The notes below the pieces were generated by a model, which did not search any database, was not told where the DNA came from, and worked only from the letters and a program-made list of their open reading frames with translations. The translations under genes and the position numbers were made by a program. A stretch of DNA of 64,000 nt from an uncultured Eubacteriales bacterium (GTDB taxonomy: Bacteria > Bacillota > Clostridia > Christensenellales > Aristaeellaceae), in contig CADBKQ010000005.1 of the NCBI GenBank assembly GCA_902795275.1, forward strand, positions 45,867 through 109,866, read 5' to 3'. Shown here piece after piece: positions 42,146 through 51,014 of this stretch (position 1 is its first letter; each line of letters opens with the position of its first letter).

Positions 42146-42910
42146 ATGAACGAGCAGAATGTGTTTTACAAACTCAGGACAAAAAGCGGCCTGTCCCAGG
42201 ATGAACTGGCGGAAAAAGTCTTTGTCACCCGGCAGGCGGTGTCCCGCTGGGAAAACGGCGAAACCGTGCCAAATACGGAAACGTTGAAGCTGCTTTCAAA
42301 GCTCTTTCATGTTTCCATCAACACGCTGCTGGGCTCGCCGCATCCGCTGATCTGCCAGTGCTGCGGCATGCCGATGGACGATTCCATCATCGGCAGGGAC
42401 AAGGACGGAACCCCCAATGAAGAATACTGCCAATGGTGCTACGCGGACGGAACCTACACCTACAGCAATATGGACGACCTGATTGACGTCTGCGTCGGCC
42501 ATATGGTGAATGAAAGCTTTACGGAAGACCAGGCACGCGCCTATCTGAAGCAAACGCTGCCCAAGCTGAATTACTGGAAACGGTATGAGGAGCTCAGCGA
42601 CGACGGCCAGTTCGAGGCGTTCAAGCAGCAGCTGATTGAGGAAATCAACGCGCTGCACATCGAGGGAATGCCCAAGGTGGAAAAGCTGAACGCGCTTGTG
42701 GGGCGGTTTGTCAATCTGGAATACCGGTTGCCCAACGGCATGAATGTGAAATTCCTGGACGACGGGACGACCTACCTGGGAAACCAGCTGGAATCCGAAT
42801 TCGGCGGCGACCGCTGCTTCGGCGTTCTGGCGAACATGGACTTTATCCTGATTTGCACCTATGAGAAGGACGGCGTGAATCCGGAGCTTGTCCTGTATAA
42901 AAAGCGGTAG
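42146..42910 (+). CDS. XRE-type regulator fused to a zinc-ribbon domain
   Basis: A 254-residue protein. Residues 1-60 are a helix-turn-helix of the XRE/Cro type (KSGLSQDELAEKVFVTRQAVSRWENGE split at residue 20). Residues 65-145 are a putative zinc-ribbon domain with CQCCGMPMDD and EYCQWCYADG. The C-terminal 85 residues are a small alpha/beta domain (KFLDDGTTYLGNQLESEFGG). Such fusions may sense a ligand through the zinc-ribbon part; the target is unknown. The ATG follows GGGAGG. The frame upstream is not coding. Confidence 0.82.
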   Translation: MNEQNVFYKLRTKSGLSQDELAEKVFVTRQAVSRWENGETVPNTETLKLLSKLFHVSINTLLGSPHPLICQCCGMPMDDSIIGRDKDGTPNEEYCQWCYADGTYTYSNMDDLIDVCVGHMVNESFTEDQARAYLKQTLPKLNYWKRYEELSDDGQFEAFKQQLIEEINALHIEGMPKVEKLNALVGRFVNLEYRLPNGMNVKFLDDGTTYLGNQLESEFGGDRCFGVLANMDFILICTYEKDGVNPELVLYKKR

Positions 42911-42947
42911 TTTCAGGATAAAACAAAAAACGCCTGCGGAGGCGCTT

Positions 42948-43550
42948 ATGAAGCGGAACTATCAGTTGGAGATGGAAGAAGAAATCAAGCGGCTGGAGGG
43001 GCGGCGGCCCACGCTGCTGCTGCATAGCTGCTGCGGGCCGTGCTCCAGCGCGGTGCTGGAAAGGCTGACCGAACACTTCCTGGTGACGGTGCTGTACTAC
43101 AACCCCAACATCGAGCCGGAGGAGGAGTACCGCCACCGCCTGTCCGAGCAGGAACGGCTGCTGTCGCTGCTGCCGGGGAATATTCCGCTGCTGCCCTGCG
43201 AATATGACCACGCCGCTTTCGCCGCCTTCGCGGAGGGCATGGCCGACTGCCCGGAGGGCGGCGACCGGTGTTTGGCGTGCTTTGCCCTGCGCCTGAACGA
43301 AACGGCGAAGCAGGCGAAGGCCCATGGCTTTGAATACTTCACCACCACCCTGTCCGTCAGCCCCCATAAGAACGCGGAAAACGTGAACCGCATCGGGGAG
43401 GCCGCCGGACGGCAGGCGGGGGTCAAGTATCTGTTTGCCGACTTTAAAAAGAAAAATGGCTACCTGCGTTCGCTGCAATTGTCCAAGGAATATGATCTGT
43501 ACCGGCAGGATTACTGCGGGTGCCTTTACAGCAAGCCCTCAAACCCCTGA
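42948..43550 (+). CDS. queH: Epoxyqueuosine reductase QueH
   Basis: QueH carries out the last step of queuosine tRNA modification, reducing epoxyqueuosine with an iron-sulfur cluster. The 200-residue product has the family pattern: LLLHSCCGPCSSAVLE near residue 23, ALRLNETAK and EYFTTTLSVSPHKN in the middle, and YDLYRQDYCGC at the end. The start at 42948 follows GGAGG. It overlaps birA tail to tail by 25 bases. No other queuosine gene is in the window. Confidence 0.92.
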   Translation: MKRNYQLEMEEEIKRLEGRRPTLLLHSCCGPCSSAVLERLTEHFLVTVLYYNPNIEPEEEYRHRLSEQERLLSLLPGNIPLLPCEYDHAAFAAFAEGMADCPEGGDRCLACFALRLNETAKQAKAHGFEYFTTTLSVSPHKNAENVNRIGEAAGRQAGVKYLFADFKKKNGYLRSLQLSKEYDLYRQDYCGCLYSKPSNP

Positions 43551-44293
43551 CTTCCCAGGCTCACTTCGCCTGTCCGCAGGATGTGGGGGCCTTCTTCGTC
43601 CTCGATCATCAGCCCGCCGTCGTCTGCCACGCCCGTGACCCGGGCGTTTTTTTCGTGGCCGTTTTCAGTGTAATGGATGTCCCGGTCAATCAGCGGCATA
43701 TGGGCGCGGTAATAGTCGATGGCTTCGCTGGTGTCCAGCTTCTCCATTCCATCCAGGAAATGCCGGGCAATCGTCCCGGCCAGGGCGAAGCGGTCTGTTT
43801 CCGCGTCCAGCGCCCCGGCGATGGCGGCTTCGGGCGGGAACCCGCCGGGCGGCGTTTTCAGGTTCACGCCGATGCCCACCACCACGCCCTGCTGGACGCC
43901 CTCGGCTAAAATGCCGCAGACTTTTTTCCCGTGCAGGAACAGGTCGTTCACCCACTTGATTTTGGGCTGCAAGCCGGTCCGTTCATGGATTGCCTTGCAC
44001 ACCGCCACAGCCGCAAGAATGGTGATTCTCCCCGCGTCGGCGCCCTGCGGCGGCTGAACCAGCAGGCTCATGTACAGCCCCGTACCCGGCGGCGACACGA
44101 ACCGGCGTCCCAGCCGTCCCCGCCCGGCGGTCTGGCTGTCCGCGGTCAGCAAATACGGCGCGGTGATTCTTCCTTCCCGCGCCCATGTTTTCAACCGCGT
44201 GTTGGTGGAGTCCGTTTCATCCAGGGCCAGCACCGGGACATGCGCCCAGCGAGAGCCCAGGGCTTCATAGATCGTTCTTTCTGATTGGTTCAT
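43526..44293 (-). CDS. birA: Biotin-[acetyl-CoA-carboxylase] ligase, no DNA-binding domain
   Basis: This enzyme activates biotin with ATP and attaches it to carboxylase carrier domains. The 255-residue protein starts at the catalytic domain (LALDETDSTNTRLK). It has the GRGRLGRRFVSPPGTGLYMSL biotinyl-AMP loop in two adjoining pieces, the KWVNDLFL metal/ATP motif and the C-terminal SH3-like domain. The N-terminal helix-turn-helix of bifunctional BirA is missing, so it should not act as a repressor. Its last codons overlap queH on the opposite strand. Confidence 0.93.
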   Translation of the reverse strand: MNQSERTIYEALGSRWAHVPVLALDETDSTNTRLKTWAREGRITAPYLLTADSQTAGRGRLGRRFVSPPGTGLYMSLLVQPPQGADAGRITILAAVAVCKAIHERTGLQPKIKWVNDLFLHGKKVCGILAEGVQQGVVVGIGVNLKTPPGGFPPEAAIAGALDAETDRFALAGTIARHFLDGMEKLDTSEAIDYYRAHMPLIDRDIHYTENGHEKNARVTGVADDGGLMIEDEEGPHILRTGEVSLGSQGFEGLL

Positions 44294-44305
44294 AATTGCT
44301 GCTAT

Positions 44306-44714
44306 ACGAGGCAGGGGCCTCCGCGGCCCCTAAACCCCGCGGCAAGGGATTTCATCCCTTGCATCCCAGTAGGCGATCATTCAAGTAAGGCAGAGAAAAC
44401 AGGTTCCGCCTGCCGCGCAGAGGTTTACGAAAGCAAGAGGCTTCTGGCCCAAGAAAGCCGGGAAAATCCCAGGGGAAAGTTCACTTTCCCCTTGGGATTA
44501 TTCCCAGGCTTTCCCCGGACGCAAAGCGTCCGGGCTGGCGTCTTTGCCGCCGGGCCAGAAGCACAACGGCACCAAGTTTGACTTCGTCGGTTCTTCCAAT
44601 CAACAGCGGGAATCAAGCTGGGTCAATAATTCAAGCAACATCCGCTATTGGAGTCCAGAGGCCGAAGACCTTTGGTTCAGGGGTACAGGGGGCTGAAGAA
44701 GCCCCCTGCTTCGT
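44306..44714 (-). repeat. Family-D structured element, copy D1
   Basis: About 410 bases without a gene. The ends are inverted repeats beginning ACGAGGCAGGGGCC on the left and ending GGCCCCCTGCTTCGT-like on the right, each of which is itself a hairpin. Inside are a GGGATTTCATCCC hairpin, a long stem with AGGGGAAAGT/ACTTTCCCCT, and GGACGCAAAGCGTCC. The same series, with compensating base changes, occurs in D2 at 52.8-53.3 kb. It lies between birA and the ROK gene. The strand is arbitrary. Confidence 0.75.
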
Positions 44715-44720
44715 CATTCC

Positions 44721-46094
44721 TTAAATCTGCGGCAAGCTGGCGGCGGCGACGCTCTGGCCCACGCGGCGGCTCTTTTCGTCGGGGATATGGAGCTGAACCT
44801 TCGCGGCGATTTCGGGGAACTCCCTGTCCAGCACTTCCTGGGCTTTTTCCAGGATGATGGGCCCGCCCGCGCCGGAGGTGACGCGGCCCATGATGAGGAC
44901 ATGGTCGATGTCGTAGAACCGGCTGTACCAGGCCAGGGTATAGCCGAAGTACACGCCGATGGTGGCGTAAATCTTCGCGGCTTCGGGGTTGCCCGCGAGC
45001 ATTTCCTTCTGCACGATTTTCAGCTTTTCGGCGGGGGACAGGCTTTCGTCCAGCGCAATGCCCGCGGCGGGGGCCAGCTTGATCACGCTGTCCTGGCTGA
45101 AATACTTGACGCCGCAGCCCCAGTCGCCGCTCCACTCGTCGGAGAGGGAATCGGGGTTCGCGTCCACGGGGGCGAAGGCCAGCTCGTTCAGCCAGCCGGT
45201 GATATTCATGTCTTTGTCCACATAGCCCGCGGCCTCGCTGGTGCCCATGGCGACGCCGAACACGTTGCCCGCGTTCAGCTCCATGGCCCCGGCCAGGGCG
45301 GTCACGTCGCCGTCGTTGGCCACCTCGATGGGCGCGCCGATCTCCTTCGCCACGTCCATGTACATGGTCTTGACCCGGCGGGCGAAGTCCTCCTTCGGCA
45401 CTTTCAGGAACAGGGAGGCCACCATCACCTTGTTGTCGATGTACACACCCGCGCTGGAAACGCCGATGGCGTCCACCCGGGGCATGTGGCCAGCGGCGGT
45501 CTTCATGGCTTCCAGGATGCCGTCGTAATGGTACTGCGGGTCGCTGTTGGTCTTGGGGAACCAGACCACTTCCTCGGAATAGACCGGCTCGCCGTCGATC
45601 ACCGCGGACACCTTGCGGTCGCTGCCGCCCGCGTCGAAGCCGATGCGGCAGCCGTCCAGGTGGCGGCCCACGCTGTTGGCGGAGGAGCGGGTGATGAGTA
45701 CGTCCTCGATCTTGTCCGCCTGCTCCACCTCGAAGGGGCGCTCGTACACGGTGGCCATGAAGTCCGCGTCAAAGGCGCGTTCGCCGCCCGCACGGTACGC
45801 GGCTTTCAGGTGGTCATGCACTTCCTTGGAGCCGAAGGTGACGATCTTCCAGCCGCCGCGCGCCCACAGCAGGGTCTTGATGAGCCGGTCCAGCAGCGGC
45901 ACGGTGCGGGCGTCTTTGCCGTCGGGGAAGATGTTCATTTGGTAGTGGTCGCAGAAGCCCTGGTTGCGCAGGATCAGCACGGCGAACGGGATGCCCTGGC
46001 CGCTGGCGGCAACGTCCTGTTCATAGGCGCGGGCCTCCATTTCCAGGGGGCGGTAAGCGGGATCAAGCGGCGCGGGAACCTTCATGACGTACAT
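44721..46094 (-). CDS. ROK family protein
   Basis: A 457-residue ROK-family (sugar kinase/repressor) protein without a DNA-binding domain. Residues 1-150 are an extra N-terminal domain. The ROK core starts at GCRIGFDAGGSDRKVSAVID (phosphate loop), with DAIGVSSAGVYIDNK, IEVANDGDVTALAGA (catalytic Asp) and GVAMGTSEAAGYVD. The common CxCGxxGC zinc motif is not evident. Likely a glucokinase-like enzyme with unknown substrate. The ATG is nine bases after GGAGG. Confidence 0.8.
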   Translation of the reverse strand: MYVMKVPAPLDPAYRPLEMEARAYEQDVAASGQGIPFAVLILRNQGFCDHYQMNIFPDGKDARTVPLLDRLIKTLLWARGGWKIVTFGSKEVHDHLKAAYRAGGERAFDADFMATVYERPFEVEQADKIEDVLITRSSANSVGRHLDGCRIGFDAGGSDRKVSAVIDGEPVYSEEVVWFPKTNSDPQYHYDGILEAMKTAAGHMPRVDAIGVSSAGVYIDNKVMVASLFLKVPKEDFARRVKTMYMDVAKEIGAPIEVANDGDVTALAGAMELNAGNVFGVAMGTSEAAGYVDKDMNITGWLNELAFAPVDANPDSLSDEWSGDWGCGVKYFSQDSVIKLAPAAGIALDESLSPAEKLKIVQKEMLAGNPEAAKIYATIGVYFGYTLAWYSRFYDIDHVLIMGRVTSGAGGPIILEKAQEVLDREFPEIAAKVQLHIPDEKSRRVGQSVAAASLPQI

Positions 46095-46138
46095 TTTGGT
46101 GGCCTCCTTTTTTGCATTGCTTCGGTAAGAAAACAGGG

Positions 46139-46240
46139 AGAGAGTACAGAGAGCAGAGTACAGATGGTATGGTGTTTAATGAAAAATACGGATTGGAAAC
46201 TATATAAATCTGAACTCTGTACTCTGTACACTGAACTCTG
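46139..46240 (-). repeat. Heptad-repeat hairpin H4 (AGAGTAC units)
   Basis: The left arm, 46139-46165, has AGAGTAC, AGAGAGC, AGAGTAC. The right arm, 46208-46240, is the complement (CAGAGTT, CAGTGTA, CAGAGTA, CAGAGTT in gene sense). It begins five bases after the stop of the minus-strand glycosyltransferase. The loop has AACTATATA at 46198-46206, shared with H2. Confidence 0.83.
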
Positions 46241-46245
46241 AAAAA

Positions 46246-47262
46246 TCAGTTAAACCCAAAAATCTTCTGCGCGATCTTATACGCCCCGATGGTCAAGTCC
46301 CGGCCGCTCTTGCCGGGAAGGTGCAGGGCGCGGCCCATGAGGCGGTGGCGGAGGGTGTCGTAAACCTTGGGGTTTTCCTTCTCGATGAATTCCCAAAGTT
46401 CCTTTTTCTTTTGCAGGTTTTCTTCCGTGCCGCTCTTGGTGAGCAGGACGGAGGACACGGTGGTGACGATTTCCAGGTAGTTGAGCATATACTTGCGCTT
46501 GTGTTCGTCCTCAATCGAGAACGGGTCAATCGAACTCACCAGCAGCCGGTTCACCAGCAGGGCCTGGTCGATGCGGCGGATCATCACCTGCTCCTGTACG
46601 GACTGGTCGTCCCGGCCGATGAAGTAGTGGTAGAAGTCCACGTCCAGGTAATACATTTTTTCCACGTTCCTGAGGGGGATATACACGTACAGCTCGTCCA
46701 CGTAGAAGGTGTGCTTGGGCAGGGTCATGCCGCAGTCCCGAAGCAGCTGGGTGCGGTAGATGACGGAGTGCATCAGCATGTACTGGCCCTTGCGGAAATG
46801 TTTTGTTTCCTCCCAGCCGAACACCCGGCCCTGGGGCAGGGCGTGGTGGTAGCTCATGGTGTGCTTGTGGACAGCGCCGACCTTATCGTAAATGTAATTG
46901 CTCACCAGCATGTCGATCCGGTTTTCCTCGGCGGCGAAGCCCCGCAGGCATTCCAGCACCTTGGGATACGCCTCCGCGTCCACCCAGTCGTCGGAGTCCA
47001 CCACTTTGAAATACAGGCCCGTGGCGTTGGCAAGGCCGGTCATCACCGCGTCGCCGTGGCCGCCGTTTTCCTTGTGCACGGCCCGCACGATGCCGGGATA
47101 CCTGCGTTCGTAGTCGTCGGCGATCTTCGCGGTATCGTCCTTGGAGCCGTCGTTTACGATGAGGATTTCCACCTCGTCGCCGCCGGGCAGCAGGGATTCC
47201 ACGGCGTGGCTCAGGTAGTCCTGGGAATTGTAGCTGGGAATGGCGATGGACAGCAGCTTCAT
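46246..47262 (-). CDS. Family 2 glycosyltransferase
   Basis: A 338-residue GT-A fold glycosyltransferase. MKLLSIAIPSYNSQDYLSHA and EILIVNDGSKDDTAKIADDY form the nucleotide-sugar-binding half. DSDDWVD is the DxD metal motif near residue 95. The C-terminal third is helical with no membrane segment. It probably adds a sugar to an envelope glycan or lipid; donor and acceptor are unknown. The third of three closely spaced ATG codons (47262) is best placed relative to GGGAG. Heptad hairpin H4 follows its stop. Confidence 0.88.
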   Translation of the reverse strand: MKLLSIAIPSYNSQDYLSHAVESLLPGGDEVEILIVNDGSKDDTAKIADDYERRYPGIVRAVHKENGGHGDAVMTGLANATGLYFKVVDSDDWVDAEAYPKVLECLRGFAAEENRIDMLVSNYIYDKVGAVHKHTMSYHHALPQGRVFGWEETKHFRKGQYMLMHSVIYRTQLLRDCGMTLPKHTFYVDELYVYIPLRNVEKMYYLDVDFYHYFIGRDDQSVQEQVMIRRIDQALLVNRLLVSSIDPFSIEDEHKRKYMLNYLEIVTTVSSVLLTKSGTEENLQKKKELWEFIEKENPKVYDTLRHRLMGRALHLPGKSGRDLTIGAYKIAQKIFGFN

Positions 47263-47378
47263 ATTCATCATCTCCCGTAAAATCGTCTTTTGCGAGAAGT
47301 GCAGGTCCCGATTTCATTATACACTATTTTTCGCAAGGATTGAAGATGCATTTTCATCATTTCCTAATCATATTCACA

Positions 47379-47407
47379 TTGAAATGACAGGATAATTGTG
47401 GTATACT
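47379..47407 (+). promoter_or_regulatory. Promoter of the xpaC-telA cluster
   Basis: TTGAAA at 47379-47384, 17 bases, TATACT at 47402-47407. The first start codon is about 130 bases downstream; that leader has no ORF that looks real. Confidence 0.7.
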
Positions 47408-47537
47408 GTTTCCCGAACGAAAAGGCGGCGGAATGTCGCTTTCAGCGGAGAAAACGTATGATTCGGCAAAGACCTGTTGCGTTCCGGCCCGGATTTGATA
47501 TACTTTTCCCGCAATCAATCAGAAGGGGGAGGAAACA

Positions 47538-48209
47538 ATGCAGCAGAACAAGAAGAACGACACCAAGGCTTATGTGATTTCCTTTATCGCCATGGGCGCC
47601 GTGGTGGTGCTGTATTCCCTGATTTTTCCCATGTACCGCTGGCAGCACTACCTGATCGTTGCGGGCATCGCCCTGCTGGTGGGCCGGGTGGTGTTTATTA
47701 TGGCCCAGGGGCTGGATACCTCCAAGGAAGCGCCGGTGCAGCAGCCCATTCCCAAGACGGGCGACAGCGCGGTGGACAGCCTGGTGGAAAAGGGACAGGA
47801 AATGCTGGCCCAGATTCGCCATGAAAACGACCTGATTCCCGACGCCCAGCTGACCGACCAGATGAATCAGCTGGATAAGGTGTCGAACCAGATTTTCCAC
47901 ACTGTGGCCGAGCATCCCGAGAAAGCGCCCCAGATTCGCCGGTTTATGGACTACTACCTGCCCACGACGCTGAAAATGCTCACCGGCTACCGCAGGATGG
48001 ACGAGCGCCAGGTGAAGGGCCAGAACGCCAACGAGACCCGCGCCCAGATCCGCGAGGCCATGGACACGGTGCTCAAAGCCTTCGACAAGCAGCTGGACGC
48101 CCTGTATCAGGACGAAATGCTGGACATCTCCACCGACATCGACGTGATGGAAACCATGCTCCGGCAGGACGGGCTGATCGAAGGCGGAGTGAAAACGCAG
48201 ACCAAATAA
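47538..48209 (+). CDS. XpaC-family membrane protein
   Basis: A 223-residue protein with two N-terminal membrane segments (AYVISFIAMGAVVVLYSLIF and HYLIVAGIALLVGRVVFIM), then a soluble helical domain (DQMNQLDKVSNQIFHTVAEHPEKAPQIRRFMDYYLPTTLK in parts) of the 5-bromo-4-chloroindolyl phosphate hydrolysis (XpaC) family. XpaC genes commonly neighbour telA, as here. The molecular function is unsettled; membrane or antibiotic stress is the usual association. GGGGGAGG precedes the ATG. Confidence 0.83.
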   Translation: MQQNKKNDTKAYVISFIAMGAVVVLYSLIFPMYRWQHYLIVAGIALLVGRVVFIMAQGLDTSKEAPVQQPIPKTGDSAVDSLVEKGQEMLAQIRHENDLIPDAQLTDQMNQLDKVSNQIFHTVAEHPEKAPQIRRFMDYYLPTTLKMLTGYRRMDERQVKGQNANETRAQIREAMDTVLKAFDKQLDALYQDEMLDISTDIDVMETMLRQDGLIEGGVKTQTK

Positions 48210-48261
48210 CATGTAACACTTTATGGAGTGAATAGGAACTGTATAGAAAATGATTCCTATT

Positions 48262-48324
48262 CGGCTTTCTCGGAAGGGGGTCTGGGGGAAACCTCTCTTT
48301 GGCCTCCAAAGAGAGGTTTCCCCC
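48262..48324 (+). repeat. Family-A palindromic element, copy A3
   Basis: Border GGCTTTCTCGGAAGGGGG, then stem GGGGGAAACCTCTCTTTGG paired with CCAAAGAGAGGTTTCCCCC. The stem variant (CCTCTCTT) matches A4, which is in opposite orientation at 51.0 kb. It fills most of the xpaC-telA spacer. Confidence 0.85.
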
Positions 48325-48361
48325 AGAAAACTTTGACTTGATTGCGAAAGGAGCGTCCCCG

Positions 48362-49552
48362 ATGACTGAAAACAACATGGCCGAAGCGCAGGCCCATGCC
48401 GCGCCGATTCTGACCCTCCATTCCGAAGCGGAAGCCAAATTGCAGGTGGAGCAGGCGGTGGAAAAGCTGGACGAGATCAACGCCCAGGAGCCGAAAGCTC
48501 CCGACGCCGCGGAGGCGGTGGCGACGCTGGAAAGCTCGCTGACCGAGGAAGAAAAAAAGCAGGTGGAGGAATTCTCCAAGACCATCGACCTGACGAACCC
48601 CGACCATGTGATGCTCTACGGCGCGGACGCTCAAAAGAAGATTTCCGGCTTCGCGGACACAGTGCTTTCCAACGTCAAGACCGGGGACACCGGCGAAGTG
48701 GGCGATATGCTGACCAAGCTGGTCACGGAGCTCAAAGGCTTCAACGCCGCGGGCGAAAAGCCCAAGGGACTCAGGGGCCTGTTCTTCGGCGCGAAGCAGC
48801 AGATTTCCACCATCCAGGCCAAGTACGAGGACGTGAGCAAGAACGTCGAGGGCATCGCGGGCAACCTGGAAGAGCATCAGGTGCAATTGCTGAAAGACGT
48901 TGCCATGTTCAACAAGCTGTATGATATGAACCTGGCCTATTTCCACGAGCTGACTATGTACATCGTGGCGGGTGAGCAGCGGCTGAAGGAAGTGCGGGAA
49001 AACGACCTGGTGAAGCTCCAGGAGATCGCGGCCAAGAGCGGCGACGCCATGGACGCCCAGCGGGCCAACGACCTGGCGGCACAGTGCGACCGGTTCGAGA
49101 AAAAGCTCCACGATTTGAAGCTGACCCGGCAGATTTCCATGCAGATGGCTCCGCAGATCCGCCTGCTGCAAAACAACAATTCCCTGCTGGTGGAGCGCAT
49201 CCAGTCCACGCTGGTGAACACCCTGCCCCTCTGGAAAAACCAGATGGTGCTGGCCCTGGGCCTGCACCACAGCCAGCAGGCCATGCAGGCCCAGCGCGCC
49301 GTCACCAACATGACCAACGACCTGCTGCGCAAGAACGCCGAGACCCTCAAGATGGGTACCATCGAAACGGCCAAGGAATCCGAGCGCGGCATCATCGATA
49401 TGGAAACCCTCATCGCCACCAACCAGTCCCTGATCGACACCATTAACGAGGTTTCCCGCATCCAGGCGGAAGGCCGCCAGAAGCGGGCCGAGGCCGAAAA
49501 GACCCTGGCGACGATGGAGAAGAACCTCAAGGAAAAGCTGCTGACGATGTAA
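48362..49552 (+). CDS. telA: TelA-family toxic anion resistance protein
   Basis: A 396-residue soluble, mostly helical protein of the TelA/KlaA family, linked to tellurite, cell-envelope antibiotic and bacteriocin tolerance. Characteristic parts are RGLFFGAKQQISTIQAKYEDV, HQVQLLKDVAMFNKLYDMN, YIVAGEQRLKEVR and NMTNDLLRKNAETLKMGTIE. Length is normal. The start follows AAAGGAG. xpaC is upstream, and lemA and TPM genes are downstream in the same direction. Confidence 0.92.
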   Translation: MTENNMAEAQAHAAPILTLHSEAEAKLQVEQAVEKLDEINAQEPKAPDAAEAVATLESSLTEEEKKQVEEFSKTIDLTNPDHVMLYGADAQKKISGFADTVLSNVKTGDTGEVGDMLTKLVTELKGFNAAGEKPKGLRGLFFGAKQQISTIQAKYEDVSKNVEGIAGNLEEHQVQLLKDVAMFNKLYDMNLAYFHELTMYIVAGEQRLKEVRENDLVKLQEIAAKSGDAMDAQRANDLAAQCDRFEKKLHDLKLTRQISMQMAPQIRLLQNNNSLLVERIQSTLVNTLPLWKNQMVLALGLHHSQQAMQAQRAVTNMTNDLLRKNAETLKMGTIETAKESERGIIDMETLIATNQSLIDTINEVSRIQAEGRQKRAEAEKTLATMEKNLKEKLLTM

Positions 49553-49560
49553 TCCATTTT

Positions 49561-49668
49561 AGTTCTAAGTTCTAAGTTCTGAGTTCTAAGCTCATTCACC
49601 GTTGATGATTCCAGACGAATTTCAAACGATGATCAGGCTTAGAACTTAGAACTCAGAACTTAGAACTT
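49561..49668 (+). repeat. Heptad-repeat hairpin H5 (TTCTAAG units)
   Basis: The left arm, 49561-49590, has TTCTAAG, TTCTAAG, TTCTGAG, TTCTAAG. The right arm, 49638-49668, is the complement with the same two variants, nearly perfectly paired. The loop is about 47 bases. It begins eight bases after the telA stop and ends before the lemA ribosome site. Confidence 0.88.
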
Positions 49669-49691
49669 GAAACTGAATCAGGAGGCCATCA

Positions 49692-50231
49692 ATGAAACTC
49701 AAGACAGGCACCGCATTTGCGATCATGGTTGTGCTGATCATCGGCAGCGTGCTGTTCGGCGCGTACAAGGGGTGGACGGAAGAAAAGGCCTATGTGGACG
49801 CCACCTACGCGGGCCTGGAAAGCATGCTGCAAACCCGGGTGGAAACCGCCTACAACATCCTGGCCGTCGCCAAGCGCCACGTGCCGGAGACGGACGAAGC
49901 CTACCAGCGGGTATCCATGGATTTAAGCCAACTGGACAACCAGTACAATGACCTCAGCCGCAAGGCCGAGGCCAACGACGCCCTGGGCCGGGACGCGGCG
50001 GCGCTGCTGAAAAATCTGTCCCAGCTGGACTCTGTGAAGAACGATAACCGGGACGCCATGTACGTGGACAACTATCTGCCTCAAATGCTCTCCGAAAGCG
50101 AGCAGATGACCGTGGGCGCCACCTACAACCAGGCGGCGGCGGAGTTCAACGGCCGCATCAACCGCACGTTCAGCGGCTTCCTGGCCAAGCTCATGGGCGT
50201 CCGCCCGGCGGAAGTCTTTAACGCTGAGTAA
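49692..50231 (+). CDS. LemA family protein
   Basis: A 179-residue protein with one N-terminal membrane anchor (FAIMVVLIIGSVLFGAYKGW) and a helical bundle outside or inside the membrane. It contains QTRVETAYNILAVAKRHV, DLSQLDNQYNDLSRKAEAN and YNQAAAEFNGRINRTFSG, the LemA pattern of N-x2-P-x2-LI-like helices in a shorter, diverged form. LemA genes commonly precede TPM genes, as here. Likely part of an envelope-stress module. Confidence 0.78.
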   Translation: MKLKTGTAFAIMVVLIIGSVLFGAYKGWTEEKAYVDATYAGLESMLQTRVETAYNILAVAKRHVPETDEAYQRVSMDLSQLDNQYNDLSRKAEANDALGRDAAALLKNLSQLDSVKNDNRDAMYVDNYLPQMLSESEQMTVGATYNQAAAEFNGRINRTFSGFLAKLMGVRPAEVFNAE

Positions 50232-50248
50232 GAAAGGGGGAGGACAAC

Positions 50249-50998
50249 ATGCGTATGACCCGTATCCTTGCGTTCGTTCTGGCGCTCATGCTGTGCGCGG
50301 GGCTGGCTGTGCCCGCGTTCGCGGAGACCAAGTATCCTCCCCGCCCCCAGGGCACCGTGGCCGACCTGGCTGGGGTGCTGGGAGAGCAGACCATCGCCGA
50401 TATGGAAACCCTGAACACCCGGCTGAACACCGCCGCGGGAGGCAAGCTGTACATCCTCACCCGCCACTTCCTGGGCGGCGTGAACGCCAGCAATTATGCC
50501 AAGAAAGTGTTTGACGTGTGGAGCCTGGACAAAAACGACGCCCTGCTGCTGATGGTCATCGGCGAGGAAACCTCCGCCATCGCCCTGGGCAGCGCCGCGG
50601 AAAAGGCCGTCCCCAACGACACCCAGATCAGCTTGCTGGCGAACCACTTTCGCAACGCTTTCCTGGCCCGGAAGTATGACGAAGCCCTGGCCGACGTGAC
50701 CGTGCAATTGGGCCAGACCCTTGCGAAAGCCAAGAACCAAACCCTGGACGTGACCGGACTCTTCGGCCAGACCGCTATCCAGTCCACTCCCCAGCCCCAG
50801 ACCACCGACGACTGGTGGTACGGCATGTTCGCCCGGGACGATTACGACGCCCGGGAAAGCGACAACGACAAGTTCTGGCAGGACTGGCAGAACCAGTGGC
50901 ACTATGAGGAAACCCGCATCAACTGGCGCAGCGTCATCATCTGGGGCCTTGTGATCTATTTCCTCTTCTTCCGCAAAAAGCGCCGCCATCGGAGGTAA
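50249..50998 (+). CDS. TPM-domain exported membrane protein
   Basis: A 249-residue protein with a signal peptide (MTRILAFVLALMLCAGLAVP, cut near AFA), a TPM domain (VADLAGVLGEQTIADMETLN; AALG-like IALGSAAEKAVPND) and a C-terminal membrane segment (VIIWGLVIYFLFF) with a basic tail. TPM proteins function in photosystem repair in plants and have phosphatase or chaperone-like roles; the bacterial function is unclear. It is the last gene of the xpaC-telA-lemA-TPM cluster. Confidence 0.83.
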   Translation: MRMTRILAFVLALMLCAGLAVPAFAETKYPPRPQGTVADLAGVLGEQTIADMETLNTRLNTAAGGKLYILTRHFLGGVNASNYAKKVFDVWSLDKNDALLLMVIGEETSAIALGSAAEKAVPNDTQISLLANHFRNAFLARKYDEALADVTVQLGQTLAKAKNQTLDVTGLFGQTAIQSTPQPQTTDDWWYGMFARDDYDARESDNDKFWQDWQNQWHYEETRINWRSVIIWGLVIYFLFFRKKRRHRR

Positions 50999-51014
50999 GG
51001 ACGTATAAGGTTTT

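Noticed and set aside
44787..46241. Plus-strand open frame of about 484 codons opposite the ROK gene
   Set aside because: Antisense shadow that runs through hairpin H4. The ROK motifs and the GGAGG site are on the minus strand.
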